Source: Emticicia agri (GTDB lineage: Bacteria; Bacteroidota; Bacteroidia; Cytophagales; Spirosomataceae). From it: DNA of 64,000 nt. The notes beneath the pieces are model-generated. The model was not told the origin of the DNA, searched no databases, and saw nothing but the letters and a program-made list of their open reading frames with translations. A program made the translations under genes and the position numbers. The DNA lies in the NCBI RefSeq assembly GCF_004168285.1, contig NZ_SEWF01000014.1:62001-126000 (forward strand). The letters are read 5' to 3'. Of this stretch, positions 42,942 to 51,515 are shown one piece after another (position 1 is the stretch's first letter; each line of letters starts with the position of its first letter).

Positions 42942-45900
42942 ATGTTTGATACCATTATAAAATTCAGTATCAATAATAAAATCATTATTGGTATGATGGT
43001 TCTGGCTTTGGTTGGTTGGGGCGGTTATTCGCTTACGCAATTACCTATTGATGCCATACCAGACGTAACTAATAATCAGGTGGTTATCTTATCACAAACC
43101 CCTACGCTGGCAGCCCAGGAAGTTGAGCAGTATATTACCTCACCTATCGAACAGCAAATGGCTAACCTGCAAGGTGTGGAAGAGATACGTTCCACTTCTC
43201 GTCTCGGTTTATCGGTCATTACTATTGTATTCGACGAGTTCATTCCAATACTACAAGCAAGGCAATTGGTAGCTGAACAGTTAAAGGCTACTGAGGATAA
43301 AATTCCGACCCAATTTGGTAAACCCGAATTAGCTCCGATTACTACCGGCTTAGGCGAGATTTATCAATACACTATCATTCCCAAGAAAGGTTATGAAAAT
43401 AAATATTCACTGACCGACCTCCGCACCATTCAGGACTGGATTATTAAACGCCAGTTAGCAGGCGTAAAAGGGGTCATTGAAATCAGTAGTTTCGGCGGCT
43501 ACGTGAAACAATACGAAGTGAGCGCCAACCCGGAGCGTTTAAGAGCCAACAATATCAGTATGGCTGAATTATATGAGGCTTTAAGTCGCAACAATGCGAA
43601 TACAGGTGGAAGCTATATTGAGAAAAACAATCAGGCTTATTTTATCAGAGGAGAAGGAACAACCAAAAGCCTGTCAGATATTGAAAACATTGTTATCAAA
43701 ACTGTCGGCGGCACACCTCTTTTGGTAAGAGAAGTAGCTACTGTACAGTTTGGCCATGCCAACCGATTTGGTGCCATGACACAGAATGGTAAAGGCGAAA
43801 CCGTTGGTGCTGTAGTATTGATGCTGAAAGGGGCTGATTCTGAAAAAACCATTAAGGGTGTAAAAGAACGTATCGAGAGAATTCAGAAAACATTGCCGGA
43901 AGGATTGGTGATTAATGCCTTTATTGACCGTACCAAATTAATCAGCAAAGCTATTCATACCGTAGAAACCAACCTGATTGAAGGCGGACTGATTGTAGTT
44001 TTTGTGCTGGTGTTATTGATGGGGAGTATCAGAGCAGGCTTTTTAGTAGCATCGGTTATCCCGCTATCAATGCTGGCAACGCTAAGTCTGATGAATACCT
44101 TCGGTATCTCTGCCAACCTGATGAGCTTAGGGGCTATTGACTTTGGGCTTATTATCGACGGGTCTATTATAGTCGTAGAAGGCATTCTGCATTACCTGCA
44201 AGATAAAGCCCATCTACCCGAAAAAACAAAACTGACGCAAGCTGAAATGGATGGGGTTGTGTTTAAGGCTACTTCAAAAATATTAAATTCTGCCATTTTC
44301 GGGGTTATTATTATCCTCACAGTTTATCTTCCTTTATTGTCACTTTCTGGCGTTGAAGGGAAAATGTTTCAGCCAATGGCTATTACAGTGAGTCTGGCTA
44401 TTGTTTCTGCTTTGGTATTGTCTTTAACCTATGTGCCTGCAGTATCGGCCTTGCTTCTGAAAGACGAAGGTAATAAACACTTTAAGTTATCGGATACCAT
44501 TGTCAATACGATTTTTAATGTCTATCAACCCTTATTCAAATGGGCAATGGCTAAGAAAAAACTGGTAGCAGGCATTGCCTTTGGTTTGTTTGTGATTAGC
44601 CTGGGCATTTTTTCTATGCTGGGCGGTGAATTTATTCCGAGTTTAGAAGAAGGTGATATCGCCATTGATTTTCAGACGCCTCCGGGAACATCTCTTACCG
44701 CAACCATTGAGGCAACTACCAAAGCTCAGAACGCACTAAAAAAACATTTTCCTGAAATAGACCAGATAGTAGGCCGTATTGGTGCATCAGAAGTCCCAAC
44801 CGACCCCATGCCTGTAGAAATGTCGGATCTGATGATTTCAATGAAAGAAAAATCAGAATGGGTTTCAGCAGAATCGAAAGAGGAAATGTTTGAGAAAATG
44901 GCTGACGTGATTGATAGAGAGGTACCGGGTATGAGTGTAGAGTTTACACAACCAATACAGATGCGTTTCAATGAAATGATAGCCGGTTCGAGGTCTGAAA
45001 TTGTAGTAAAGATTTTTGGAAATGATTTGGAGAAACTGGCCGAAAGAGCCACCGCCTGTGCCAAGATAATAGAAAGAATTGAGGGTGTAGCCAGTATAAA
45101 AATAGAACGATTGGTAGGCTTACCCCAGATTTCGGTAGTGTATAATCGTGAAAAATTAGCCCAGTATGGTTTGCATATCGAAGACCTGAACCTGATTCTG
45201 AAAACAGCATTTGCCGGAGAAAAAACCGGAACTGTATTTGAAGAAGAAAAACGCTTTGATATGATATTGCGGCTTGACTCTCTATATAGGAACGACATTG
45301 AAGGGATAAAAGCTCTTTATGTAAAATTAAACAATGGCTCTTATATTAATTTTGAAGAAGTAGCAGAAATAGCTTATATAGCAGCTCCGGCACAAATCTC
45401 ACATGAAAATACCCGTCGGCGCATTACCATTGGCATAAGCCCTCAGAACCGTGACGTAGAGAGTCTGGTACAGGAGATTCAGGAAAAATTAGATGTACAA
45501 ATTAAATTACCTGCCGGGTATTATATTGTCTATGGAGGTGCATTTGAAAACCTGCAAAAAGCCAAAGACCGCCTGAGTATTGCCGTACCTATTGCCCTGC
45601 TGCTCATTTTTATGCTTCTCTATTTTACTTTCCATTCATTCAGACAGGCGTTCATGATTTTTACAGCCATTCCATTATCTGCCATTGGCGGTATTGTAGC
45701 CCTATGGATTCGGGATATGCCATTCAGTATTTCGGCAGGTGTGGGATTCATTGCTTTATTTGGTGTGGCAGTTCTTAATGGTATCGTACTGATAAGTCAT
45801 CTGAATCAATTAGAAGAGGAAGGGCATCTGGATATTTACAAACGGACTTTTCAAGGGGTTAAGAATCGTTTTCGCCCTGTACTGATGACTGCCTCTGTGG

Positions 45901-46064
45901 CATCATTAGGTTTTTTGCCAATGGCTATTTCAAACTCAGCAGGTGCCGAAGTACAAAAGCCTTTAGCAACGGTTGTTATTGGGGGTCTGATTTCGGCCAC
46001 GCTACTTACACTCGTTATATTGCCTGTTATCTACACCTTATTCAATAAAAACAAAGTTCAATGA
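42942..46064 (+). CDS. CusA/CzcA-family heavy-metal efflux RND transporter
   Basis: A 1040-residue inner-membrane proton-driven pump. The RND layout is complete: helix 1 at about 15-32, two large periplasmic loops, and twelve helices. DAIPDVTNNQVVI near the N-terminus and LGAIDFGLIIDGSIIVVEG in helix 4, with the two Asp needed for proton flow in the HME family, identify the heavy-metal branch. It works with the outer-membrane channel and adaptor encoded next. Metal (Cu/Ag or Co/Zn/Cd) cannot be decided. The start MFDTIIKFSINNK at 42942 is the family start; the frame extends to 42891. The next gene overlaps it by 4 bp. Confidence 0.95.
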   Translation: MFDTIIKFSINNKIIIGMMVLALVGWGGYSLTQLPIDAIPDVTNNQVVILSQTPTLAAQEVEQYITSPIEQQMANLQGVEEIRSTSRLGLSVITIVFDEFIPILQARQLVAEQLKATEDKIPTQFGKPELAPITTGLGEIYQYTIIPKKGYENKYSLTDLRTIQDWIIKRQLAGVKGVIEISSFGGYVKQYEVSANPERLRANNISMAELYEALSRNNANTGGSYIEKNNQAYFIRGEGTTKSLSDIENIVIKTVGGTPLLVREVATVQFGHANRFGAMTQNGKGETVGAVVLMLKGADSEKTIKGVKERIERIQKTLPEGLVINAFIDRTKLISKAIHTVETNLIEGGLIVVFVLVLLMGSIRAGFLVASVIPLSMLATLSLMNTFGISANLMSLGAIDFGLIIDGSIIVVEGILHYLQDKAHLPEKTKLTQAEMDGVVFKATSKILNSAIFGVIIILTVYLPLLSLSGVEGKMFQPMAITVSLAIVSALVLSLTYVPAVSALLLKDEGNKHFKLSDTIVNTIFNVYQPLFKWAMAKKKLVAGIAFGLFVISLGIFSMLGGEFIPSLEEGDIAIDFQTPPGTSLTATIEATTKAQNALKKHFPEIDQIVGRIGASEVPTDPMPVEMSDLMISMKEKSEWVSAESKEEMFEKMADVIDREVPGMSVEFTQPIQMRFNEMIAGSRSEIVVKIFGNDLEKLAERATACAKIIERIEGVASIKIERLVGLPQISVVYNREKLAQYGLHIEDLNLILKTAFAGEKTGTVFEEEKRFDMILRLDSLYRNDIEGIKALYVKLNNGSYINFEEVAEIAYIAAPAQISHENTRRRITIGISPQNRDVESLVQEIQEKLDVQIKLPAGYYIVYGGAFENLQKAKDRLSIAVPIALLLIFMLLYFTFHSFRQAFMIFTAIPLSAIGGIVALWIRDMPFSISAGVGFIALFGVAVLNGIVLISHLNQLEEEGHLDIYKRTFQGVKNRFRPVLMTASVASLGFLPMAISNSAGAEVQKPLATVVIGGLISATLLTLVILPVIYTLFNKNKVQ

Positions 46065-47272
46065 AAACTTATCAACTAGAATATCATCGTTTAATAGCAA
46101 TACTCTTCCTGTTTTTAAGTAAGGGAGTCTGGGCTCAGACACTTACCTTACAACAAAGTATTGAATTAGCCTCTAAGAACAATTATCTGCTTAAAATCAG
46201 TAGCCTTGAAACCGAAAGCGAACAATTATTAATAAAGACGACAAAAGAACTGGCCAAGACTAATCTGGATATACAGTTAGGTCGTACACAAGCTGCCTAT
46301 ACCAATGATTATACCCTTGGTCTGGTGCAACAGTTTTCTCACCCTAAGCTCTATCAGGCACAGGCTGACTTACAAAAAAGTCGTGTAGTAGCCAGTCAGA
46401 GAAATGAAGTACTACAAAAAAATGAGTTGACAGGGAATATCAAGCAGGTGTACTATCAGTTGTTTTATTATCAGCAGCTAAGGGAGATATTATCCCAACA
46501 AGATAGTATTTACCGCAGCACCTTACAGATTGCATTAGCCAGACACAAAACAGGAGAAACTAATTCATTAGAAAAAATCAGCGCAGAAATACGCTTGCAG
46601 GAAATAAACAATAGATTAAGTGTTTTAGCAAAAGATGAAGAATCAGCGTATCAGCACTTTAAACTTCTGCTGAACAACTCGCAGGATTTTAAACTTGATT
46701 TTAACATTCCTCTAAGAAGAGACACTTCTGCTATTACAAATACTTTGTCTTTAACTAACAACCCTCTTCTCTCTGTATTTGAGCAGCAAACTATCATCAG
46801 TCAGCAACAAATCCATGTAGAAAAACAAAAATTAAAACCTGACTTCAGACTGGGAATAATAAACCAGAGTATTGAGCATAACTTCAATCAGATGGTTCTT
46901 TCGGCAGGCATTGGTTTACCTATTTTTACACAGGCACAGAAAGCAAGAGTAGAAGTAGCTAAAGTGAACGAAAGAATAGCTGACTCAAACCGGAAACAGA
47001 TTGAATTACGACTGAACACGCAACTGAACATGCTGAAAATGGCCTACCAGAAGCACCGTAACTCGCTCCGGTACTATGAAAATTTTGCGCTCCCGCAAGC
47101 CGACCTGATGATGAAGAATGCGATAAAAAGTTACCAGAGCGGTGAGATTGAATACGTAGAATTGATACAAATAAATCAGCAGGTATGGCAACTCAAGGAT
47201 AGTTATTTCTCAACAGTTTTAGATTTTAACCAGACCATCATTCAGATAGAAACACTTTTAGGTATCGAATAA
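46061..47272 (+). CDS. TolC-family outer-membrane channel of the metal-efflux system
   Basis: A 403-residue protein with signal peptide (about 1-25, ending in GVWAQ) and the long alpha-helical repeats of outer-membrane efflux proteins (TLQQSIELASKNNYLLKI at the start of the first repeat, and GEIEYVELIQINQQVWQLKDSYF in the second). Its start codon overlaps the stop of the RND gene (ATGA), indicating translational coupling. It links the pump to the outside of the cell. The adaptor gene starts 12 bp after its stop. Confidence 0.9.
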   Translation: MKTYQLEYHRLIAILFLFLSKGVWAQTLTLQQSIELASKNNYLLKISSLETESEQLLIKTTKELAKTNLDIQLGRTQAAYTNDYTLGLVQQFSHPKLYQAQADLQKSRVVASQRNEVLQKNELTGNIKQVYYQLFYYQQLREILSQQDSIYRSTLQIALARHKTGETNSLEKISAEIRLQEINNRLSVLAKDEESAYQHFKLLLNNSQDFKLDFNIPLRRDTSAITNTLSLTNNPLLSVFEQQTIISQQQIHVEKQKLKPDFRLGIINQSIEHNFNQMVLSAGIGLPIFTQAQKARVEVAKVNERIADSNRKQIELRLNTQLNMLKMAYQKHRNSLRYYENFALPQADLMMKNAIKSYQSGEIEYVELIQINQQVWQLKDSYFSTVLDFNQTIIQIETLLGIE

Positions 47273-47284
47273 ATGAACATTATC

Positions 47285-48457
47285 ATGAAAAAATATTTTT
47301 TTGTAACTCTCCTGTTTGTGTCAGGTCTTACTTCCTGTTCGAAGAAGCCAGACACACCTGCATTAAGTGCTGATACAACTACTGCCCCACTACAATCGGA
47401 ACAGATAAAAATAACTGCCGAGCAGTTTAAAAACCTTAATCTGAGTTTAGGCAATTTCAGCGAGACTGCGATAAGCGATGAAATAAAAACTACAGGCGTA
47501 GTAGAGGTTCTACCCGAGAATCTTGCTTTTATCAGTATTCCTACCACGGGCTTTATTAAAACCATCTTTGCTAATACAACATTGCCAGGACAATTTGTTA
47601 CCAAAGGCATGGTTTTAGCTACGGTAGAATCTATTGAGTTTATTCAGATGCAACAGGATTATTTTCAGGCAGTGGCTCATTCAGCTTTCCTTGAAAAAGA
47701 ATTAGAGCGCCAGCAGACCCTCAATTCAGAAGACATAGGCATAAAGAAAAAATTACAACAGGCTGAGGCCGAATTTAACAGCAATCTGGCACTGATAAAA
47801 GCGCTGGAAGCCAAACTTAAATTATTAGGTATTAATGCTGCTACCTTGAAAAAAGGAGATATTTCGTCGATAATTAAGGTTACTGCGCCCATTAGTGGCT
47901 ATGTGAAAGCAGTTCATATTAACACGGGTAAAGCCATTACACCCAATGATGTACTGTTCGAACTCATCAACAAAGATGATTTACACATAGAATTGAAAGT
48001 ATTAGAAAAAGATGCTCATAAAATTCAGAAAGGGCAGAAAGTACTCATAGATGATAAACGATTAGGAGAAAATGTAATGGCCACCGTATTTGTGGTAGCA
48101 AAAGTATTTGATAATGAAACAAAGGCAATGACCATTCATGTACACCTCGATAATCACCAACAAGAACAAAAACTTATTCCGGGAATGTTCGTCAATGCCA
48201 AAGTGCTGACAGGCACACATATGGCTAAAACATTGCCTGAAAGTGCTATATTAAGAAAACCCGAAGGGAATTTTATTATAGAATTAGAAAAACAAAATAG
48301 CAAAGAGGTAGTTTTCAGAATAATACCTGTTAAATTGGGCGCAATTCAAGGACAGCATGTGGAGGTACATTTATCAGAGGGTTTAAGTAATTCAGCTTCG
48401 ATAGTAACCGACAAAGGGCATTTTTTATCAGACATGGGCGGAACTGTTGAAGATTAA
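47285..48457 (+). CDS. Efflux RND periplasmic adaptor lipoprotein
   Basis: A 390-residue membrane-fusion protein. MKKYFFVTLLFVSGLTSC is a lipoprotein signal with the acylated Cys at 18. Domains in order: barrel-sandwich (lipoyl-like) halves around PTTGFIKTIFANTTLPGQFVTKG and VTAPISGYVKAVHINTGKAI, a helical hairpin between them (about 115-185), then beta-barrel and membrane-proximal domains (LIPGMFVNAKVLTGTH). It bridges the pump and TolC-type channel. An ATG four codons earlier (47273) is possible, but 47285 gives the proper signal. Confidence 0.92.
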   Translation: MKKYFFVTLLFVSGLTSCSKKPDTPALSADTTTAPLQSEQIKITAEQFKNLNLSLGNFSETAISDEIKTTGVVEVLPENLAFISIPTTGFIKTIFANTTLPGQFVTKGMVLATVESIEFIQMQQDYFQAVAHSAFLEKELERQQTLNSEDIGIKKKLQQAEAEFNSNLALIKALEAKLKLLGINAATLKKGDISSIIKVTAPISGYVKAVHINTGKAITPNDVLFELINKDDLHIELKVLEKDAHKIQKGQKVLIDDKRLGENVMATVFVVAKVFDNETKAMTIHVHLDNHQQEQKLIPGMFVNAKVLTGTHMAKTLPESAILRKPEGNFIIELEKQNSKEVVFRIIPVKLGAIQGQHVEVHLSEGLSNSASIVTDKGHFLSDMGGTVED

Positions 48458-48500
48458 AATTTTGTTCAGATTTTAGGTTAAAATACTCAATAAGCAATTT

Positions 48501-49340
48501 ATGGTTCTAAGCGTTGAACATACCCTACATTATAAATATTCTCAAGCTGTATTTCTGACACCTCATTATATTTATCTTTCACCAAAGGCTTCTCCTCATC
48601 AGGAGATAAACGATTTTGAACTTGAAATTAATCCGGTAGCAGATATTCTTTATAAAAATATTGATGTAGAAGGCAATGCGCAATACATTGCCTATATTAA
48701 CTCCTCTTGCGAAGAGCTGACGTTTAAGGCATCTTTTGAGATAGAATCATCGCCAACTAAGCCGTATCATTTTATTTATTTTCCGTTCAGCGCCGAGAAA
48801 CTGCCTTTTCATTATCCTGAAAAAGAGGCGTTATTACTTCATCCCTATCTGAATCTGACAGGGGTAACTACGCTTATTCATCAATTTGCCCGCCAACTGG
48901 CAGCAGAAGCCAACTGGAAAACAACCGATTTTCTGGCACGTATCTCAAAATATATCAAAGAAAGTTTCAGCTATGAAAAGCGTCTGGAAGGCCCGGCCAA
49001 TGTTGCTGAAAAAACACTGCTAAGCAGAAGAGGTACCTGTCGGGACTATGCCGTATTGATGATTGCCAGTTGTAAAGCATTGGGTATTGCCGCCCGATTT
49101 GCGAGTGGTTACTGCTATGGCAGCCAGTTACAAGCACACGAATTACATGCCTGGGTAGAAGTATATTTACCCGGCGCAGGTTGGAGGGGTTTTGACCCTA
49201 CAGAGGGGAAAATTGTAGATGACCATTATATTACCTTAGCCTCTTCGGCACAGCCCGAATTAATTAATCCTATTACCGGAGGATTCAGAGGGAGTGCCAA
49301 ATCTGAATTAAATGCTTATGTGAATATCAAACGCCTTTGA
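48501..49340 (+). CDS. Transglutaminase-like protease-fold protein
   Basis: A 279-residue protein with a bacterial transglutaminase-like N-terminal beta domain (about 1-85) and a transglutaminase core with full catalytic triad: Cys180 (SRRGTCRDYAVL), His216 (HELHAWVEVYLPG) and Asp232 (GFDPTEG). No signal peptide, so cytoplasmic. In many bacteria such a gene clusters with alpha-E, circularly permuted ATP-grasp and Anbu protease genes; here the alpha-E and Anbu genes lie about 7-9 kb away on the other strand, and no ATP-grasp gene is seen. It follows the efflux operon by 43 bp, probably by chance. Confidence 0.88.
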   Translation: MVLSVEHTLHYKYSQAVFLTPHYIYLSPKASPHQEINDFELEINPVADILYKNIDVEGNAQYIAYINSSCEELTFKASFEIESSPTKPYHFIYFPFSAEKLPFHYPEKEALLLHPYLNLTGVTTLIHQFARQLAAEANWKTTDFLARISKYIKESFSYEKRLEGPANVAEKTLLSRRGTCRDYAVLMIASCKALGIAARFASGYCYGSQLQAHELHAWVEVYLPGAGWRGFDPTEGKIVDDHYITLASSAQPELINPITGGFRGSAKSELNAYVNIKRL

Positions 49341-49410
49341 TATTTTATTTGCTACCTATAGATTTTAATCAGCCTGAAAAGAAAAGGATAGAAAAAACAC
49401 AGTTTTTTTT

Positions 49411-49418
49411 TATCTTTG
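49411..49418 (+). promoter_or_regulatory. Candidate -7 box of glmM
   Basis: TATCTTTG fits TAnnTTTG exactly, 96 bp before the GTG start at 49515. No TTG lies about 20 nt upstream, so the promoter is only half supported. Confidence 0.4.
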
Positions 49419-49514
49419 TCGGTGATTAACCTTAATCAATAGGCATATTAGTTCAGGATTACCCTCAATTAATGTACTAAACCTAATTCCTAAAATTCCC
49501 AAAACACATTCAAA

Positions 49515-50924
49515 GTGACCCTTATTAAATCTATTTCTGGTATCCGCGGAACTATTGGCGGCAAAAGTGGTGATGCCTTAACTCCGTTAGATATTGTAAA
49601 GTTTGCTGCTGCTTATGGGGCCTGGCTCAAGAAAAAAAATCCGGATGCCACCCTTAAAGTAGTTCTTGGAAGAGACGCACGCCTGTCAGGTAAAATGGTT
49701 TCAGACCTTGTTTGCTCTACCTTAGTGGGTATGGGTTTTCATGTAATTGATTTGGGACTTTCTACTACACCTACCGTTGAAATAGCTGTTCCTTTAGAAA
49801 AAGCTATCGGCGGTATTATTCTTACAGCCAGCCATAATCCTATTCAATGGAATGCGCTGAAATTGCTCAACGAAAAAGGTGAGTTTATTTCAGCAAATGA
49901 TGGAGCCGAATTGCTTGAAATTGCAGAGAAAGAATCTTTCGAATTCTGCGATGTAAAACATTTAGGCAAAGTAACCTACGATGATACTTATCTAAAAAAA
50001 CATATCGACCTGATTTTAGCATTACCGCTGGTAGATAAAAAGGCCATCGAAAAAGCTGATTTTAAAGTAGTGGTTGATGCTGTTAATTCAACAGGTGGAA
50101 CAGCAGTACCTTTGTTATTAGAGGCTTTAGGTGTTACACAAATTAAAAAAATCAATTGCGACCCTACGGGTATCTTTGCTCATAATCCTGAGCCGTTGCC
50201 TGAAAACCTGCGGGAAATTTCATCTGAAACGCGCAAAGGTAATTATGATTTAGGAATTGTGGTGGATCCTGATGTTGACAGGCTGGCCTTTATTTGTGAA
50301 GATGGTGAGCCATTTGGCGAAGAATATACCCTTGTAGCAGTAGCTGACTATATTTTATCGAATACAAAAAAGAAAAAAGGATTAAAAACAGTCTCGAATC
50401 TTTCTTCTACACTTGCCCTGAAAGATGTTACCGTAAAAGCAGGTGGCGAACACGCATCAGCAGCCGTTGGTGAAGTAAATGTAGTAGTGAAGATGAAAGA
50501 AACCGATGCTATTATTGGTGGTGAAGGAAATGGAGGAATTATCTATCCTGAATTACATTATGGCAGAGATGCCTTGGTAGGTATTGCTTTATTCCTGACT
50601 CAGTTGGCTAAGTTTGGAAAACCGGTGGGCTTTTTAAGAAAAACCTACCCTAATTACCACATTGCTAAAAAGAAAATAGAGCTTACCCCCGAAATTAATG
50701 TAGATGAGATTTTGGAAGATATTAAAGCAAAATATGAGCGTTATCCGATAAATACAGAAGATGGCGTGAAGATTAATTTCGAGAAAGAATGGGTGCACTT
50801 GCGTAAATCTAATACTGAACCCATCATCCGTATTTATGCTGAATCAGAGTTTGAAACCACGGCTTCTAATCTTGCAGACAAAATAATAAGAGATATTAAG
50901 GAATTAATTTCTCAAAGAGTTTAA
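49515..50924 (+). CDS. glmM: Phosphoglucosamine mutase
   Basis: A 469-residue alpha-D-phosphohexomutase starting with GTG. The four domains carry the expected motifs: active-site phosphoserine loop TASHNPIQWNALK (about 103-115), Mg-binding loop DPDVDRLAF (about 254-262), sugar-specificity loop GEGNGGIIYPE and phosphate-binding RKSNTEPIIRIYAES near the end. In Bacteroidota this branch is assigned as GlmM, converting glucosamine 6-phosphate to glucosamine 1-phosphate for peptidoglycan; phosphomannomutase activity cannot be excluded. Single gene, closed by a terminator. Confidence 0.85.
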   Translation: MTLIKSISGIRGTIGGKSGDALTPLDIVKFAAAYGAWLKKKNPDATLKVVLGRDARLSGKMVSDLVCSTLVGMGFHVIDLGLSTTPTVEIAVPLEKAIGGIILTASHNPIQWNALKLLNEKGEFISANDGAELLEIAEKESFEFCDVKHLGKVTYDDTYLKKHIDLILALPLVDKKAIEKADFKVVVDAVNSTGGTAVPLLLEALGVTQIKKINCDPTGIFAHNPEPLPENLREISSETRKGNYDLGIVVDPDVDRLAFICEDGEPFGEEYTLVAVADYILSNTKKKKGLKTVSNLSSTLALKDVTVKAGGEHASAAVGEVNVVVKMKETDAIIGGEGNGGIIYPELHYGRDALVGIALFLTQLAKFGKPVGFLRKTYPNYHIAKKKIELTPEINVDEILEDIKAKYERYPINTEDGVKINFEKEWVHLRKSNTEPIIRIYAESEFETTASNLADKIIRDIKELISQRV

Positions 50925-51515
50925 TGATAAATCGTGGCATTTAGAGGGTTTTTTAGCCCTTGTGTCACGATTTTAATCGTTTTTTAACCTATGCTTTTAG
51001 TTTTTTCACTAATTTTGAGGTGCGTCCTAATGAGTACTCCTCCTGCTTTTTACAACCATCTATAGTCTGCTTAACAACTCTTTGGCTTTTGGCATTAATT
51101 TTGTGCCAGTAGCTTTAAGCGGCATTTTAACTCGTTACACTGCTTTATAAATAAGACTCATGCCTTTGCCAACAAAGGGTGTTTTATCTTTGTAATTATT
51201 TATTAAAAATATGAATAATACAAGAAACAGACGGCACATATTTTTTCGCAAATATTGCACAAAATCGATACTTAACTAAACCATGAATTGCAACCCATAA
51301 ACAATTAATGATACCATTAGAAAATAAAATTCATTTTATCATAACATTTGTATAATTTTTTCATTATTACCTAAGTCAGTAAATTATAAATTTTAAAAGA
51401 TTATTCGTTTTTATTACAATTGTACTTTAACCGAATACAAATTAAATTAAGGCATTCGCTAAAGCCTTTATCCAGAAAAATTCGTGCAATTAAAATTTTA
51501 CAAGTTATTATTGTC
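50925..51515. other. Long intergenic region with several promoter-like boxes
   Basis: 591 bp without a gene. After the glmM terminator there are three exact TAnnTTTG matches on the plus strand, TAATTTTG at 51010 and 51096 and TATCTTTG at 51185; none has TTG at the standard distance (the last has TTTG 16 nt upstream). A small hairpin CCTTTG/CAAAGG lies at 51164-51179. A 22-codon reading frame at 51211-51279 is unlikely to be real. A small RNA is possible but unproven. Confidence 0.4.
50929..50980 (+). terminator. Terminator after glmM
   Basis: AAATCGTG (50929-50936) pairs with CACGATTT (50966-50973), with a second inner stem AGGG/CCCT; T-rich sequence follows. Confidence 0.65.

Noticed and set aside
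44726-45298. 190-codon open frame on the minus strand inside the RND pump gene
   Set aside because: Shadow of the conserved pump sequence; no start context or family.
51211-51279. 22-codon frame starting MNNTRNRRH
   Set aside because: Too short, basic and without partner or conservation evidence; kept only as part of the intergenic note.
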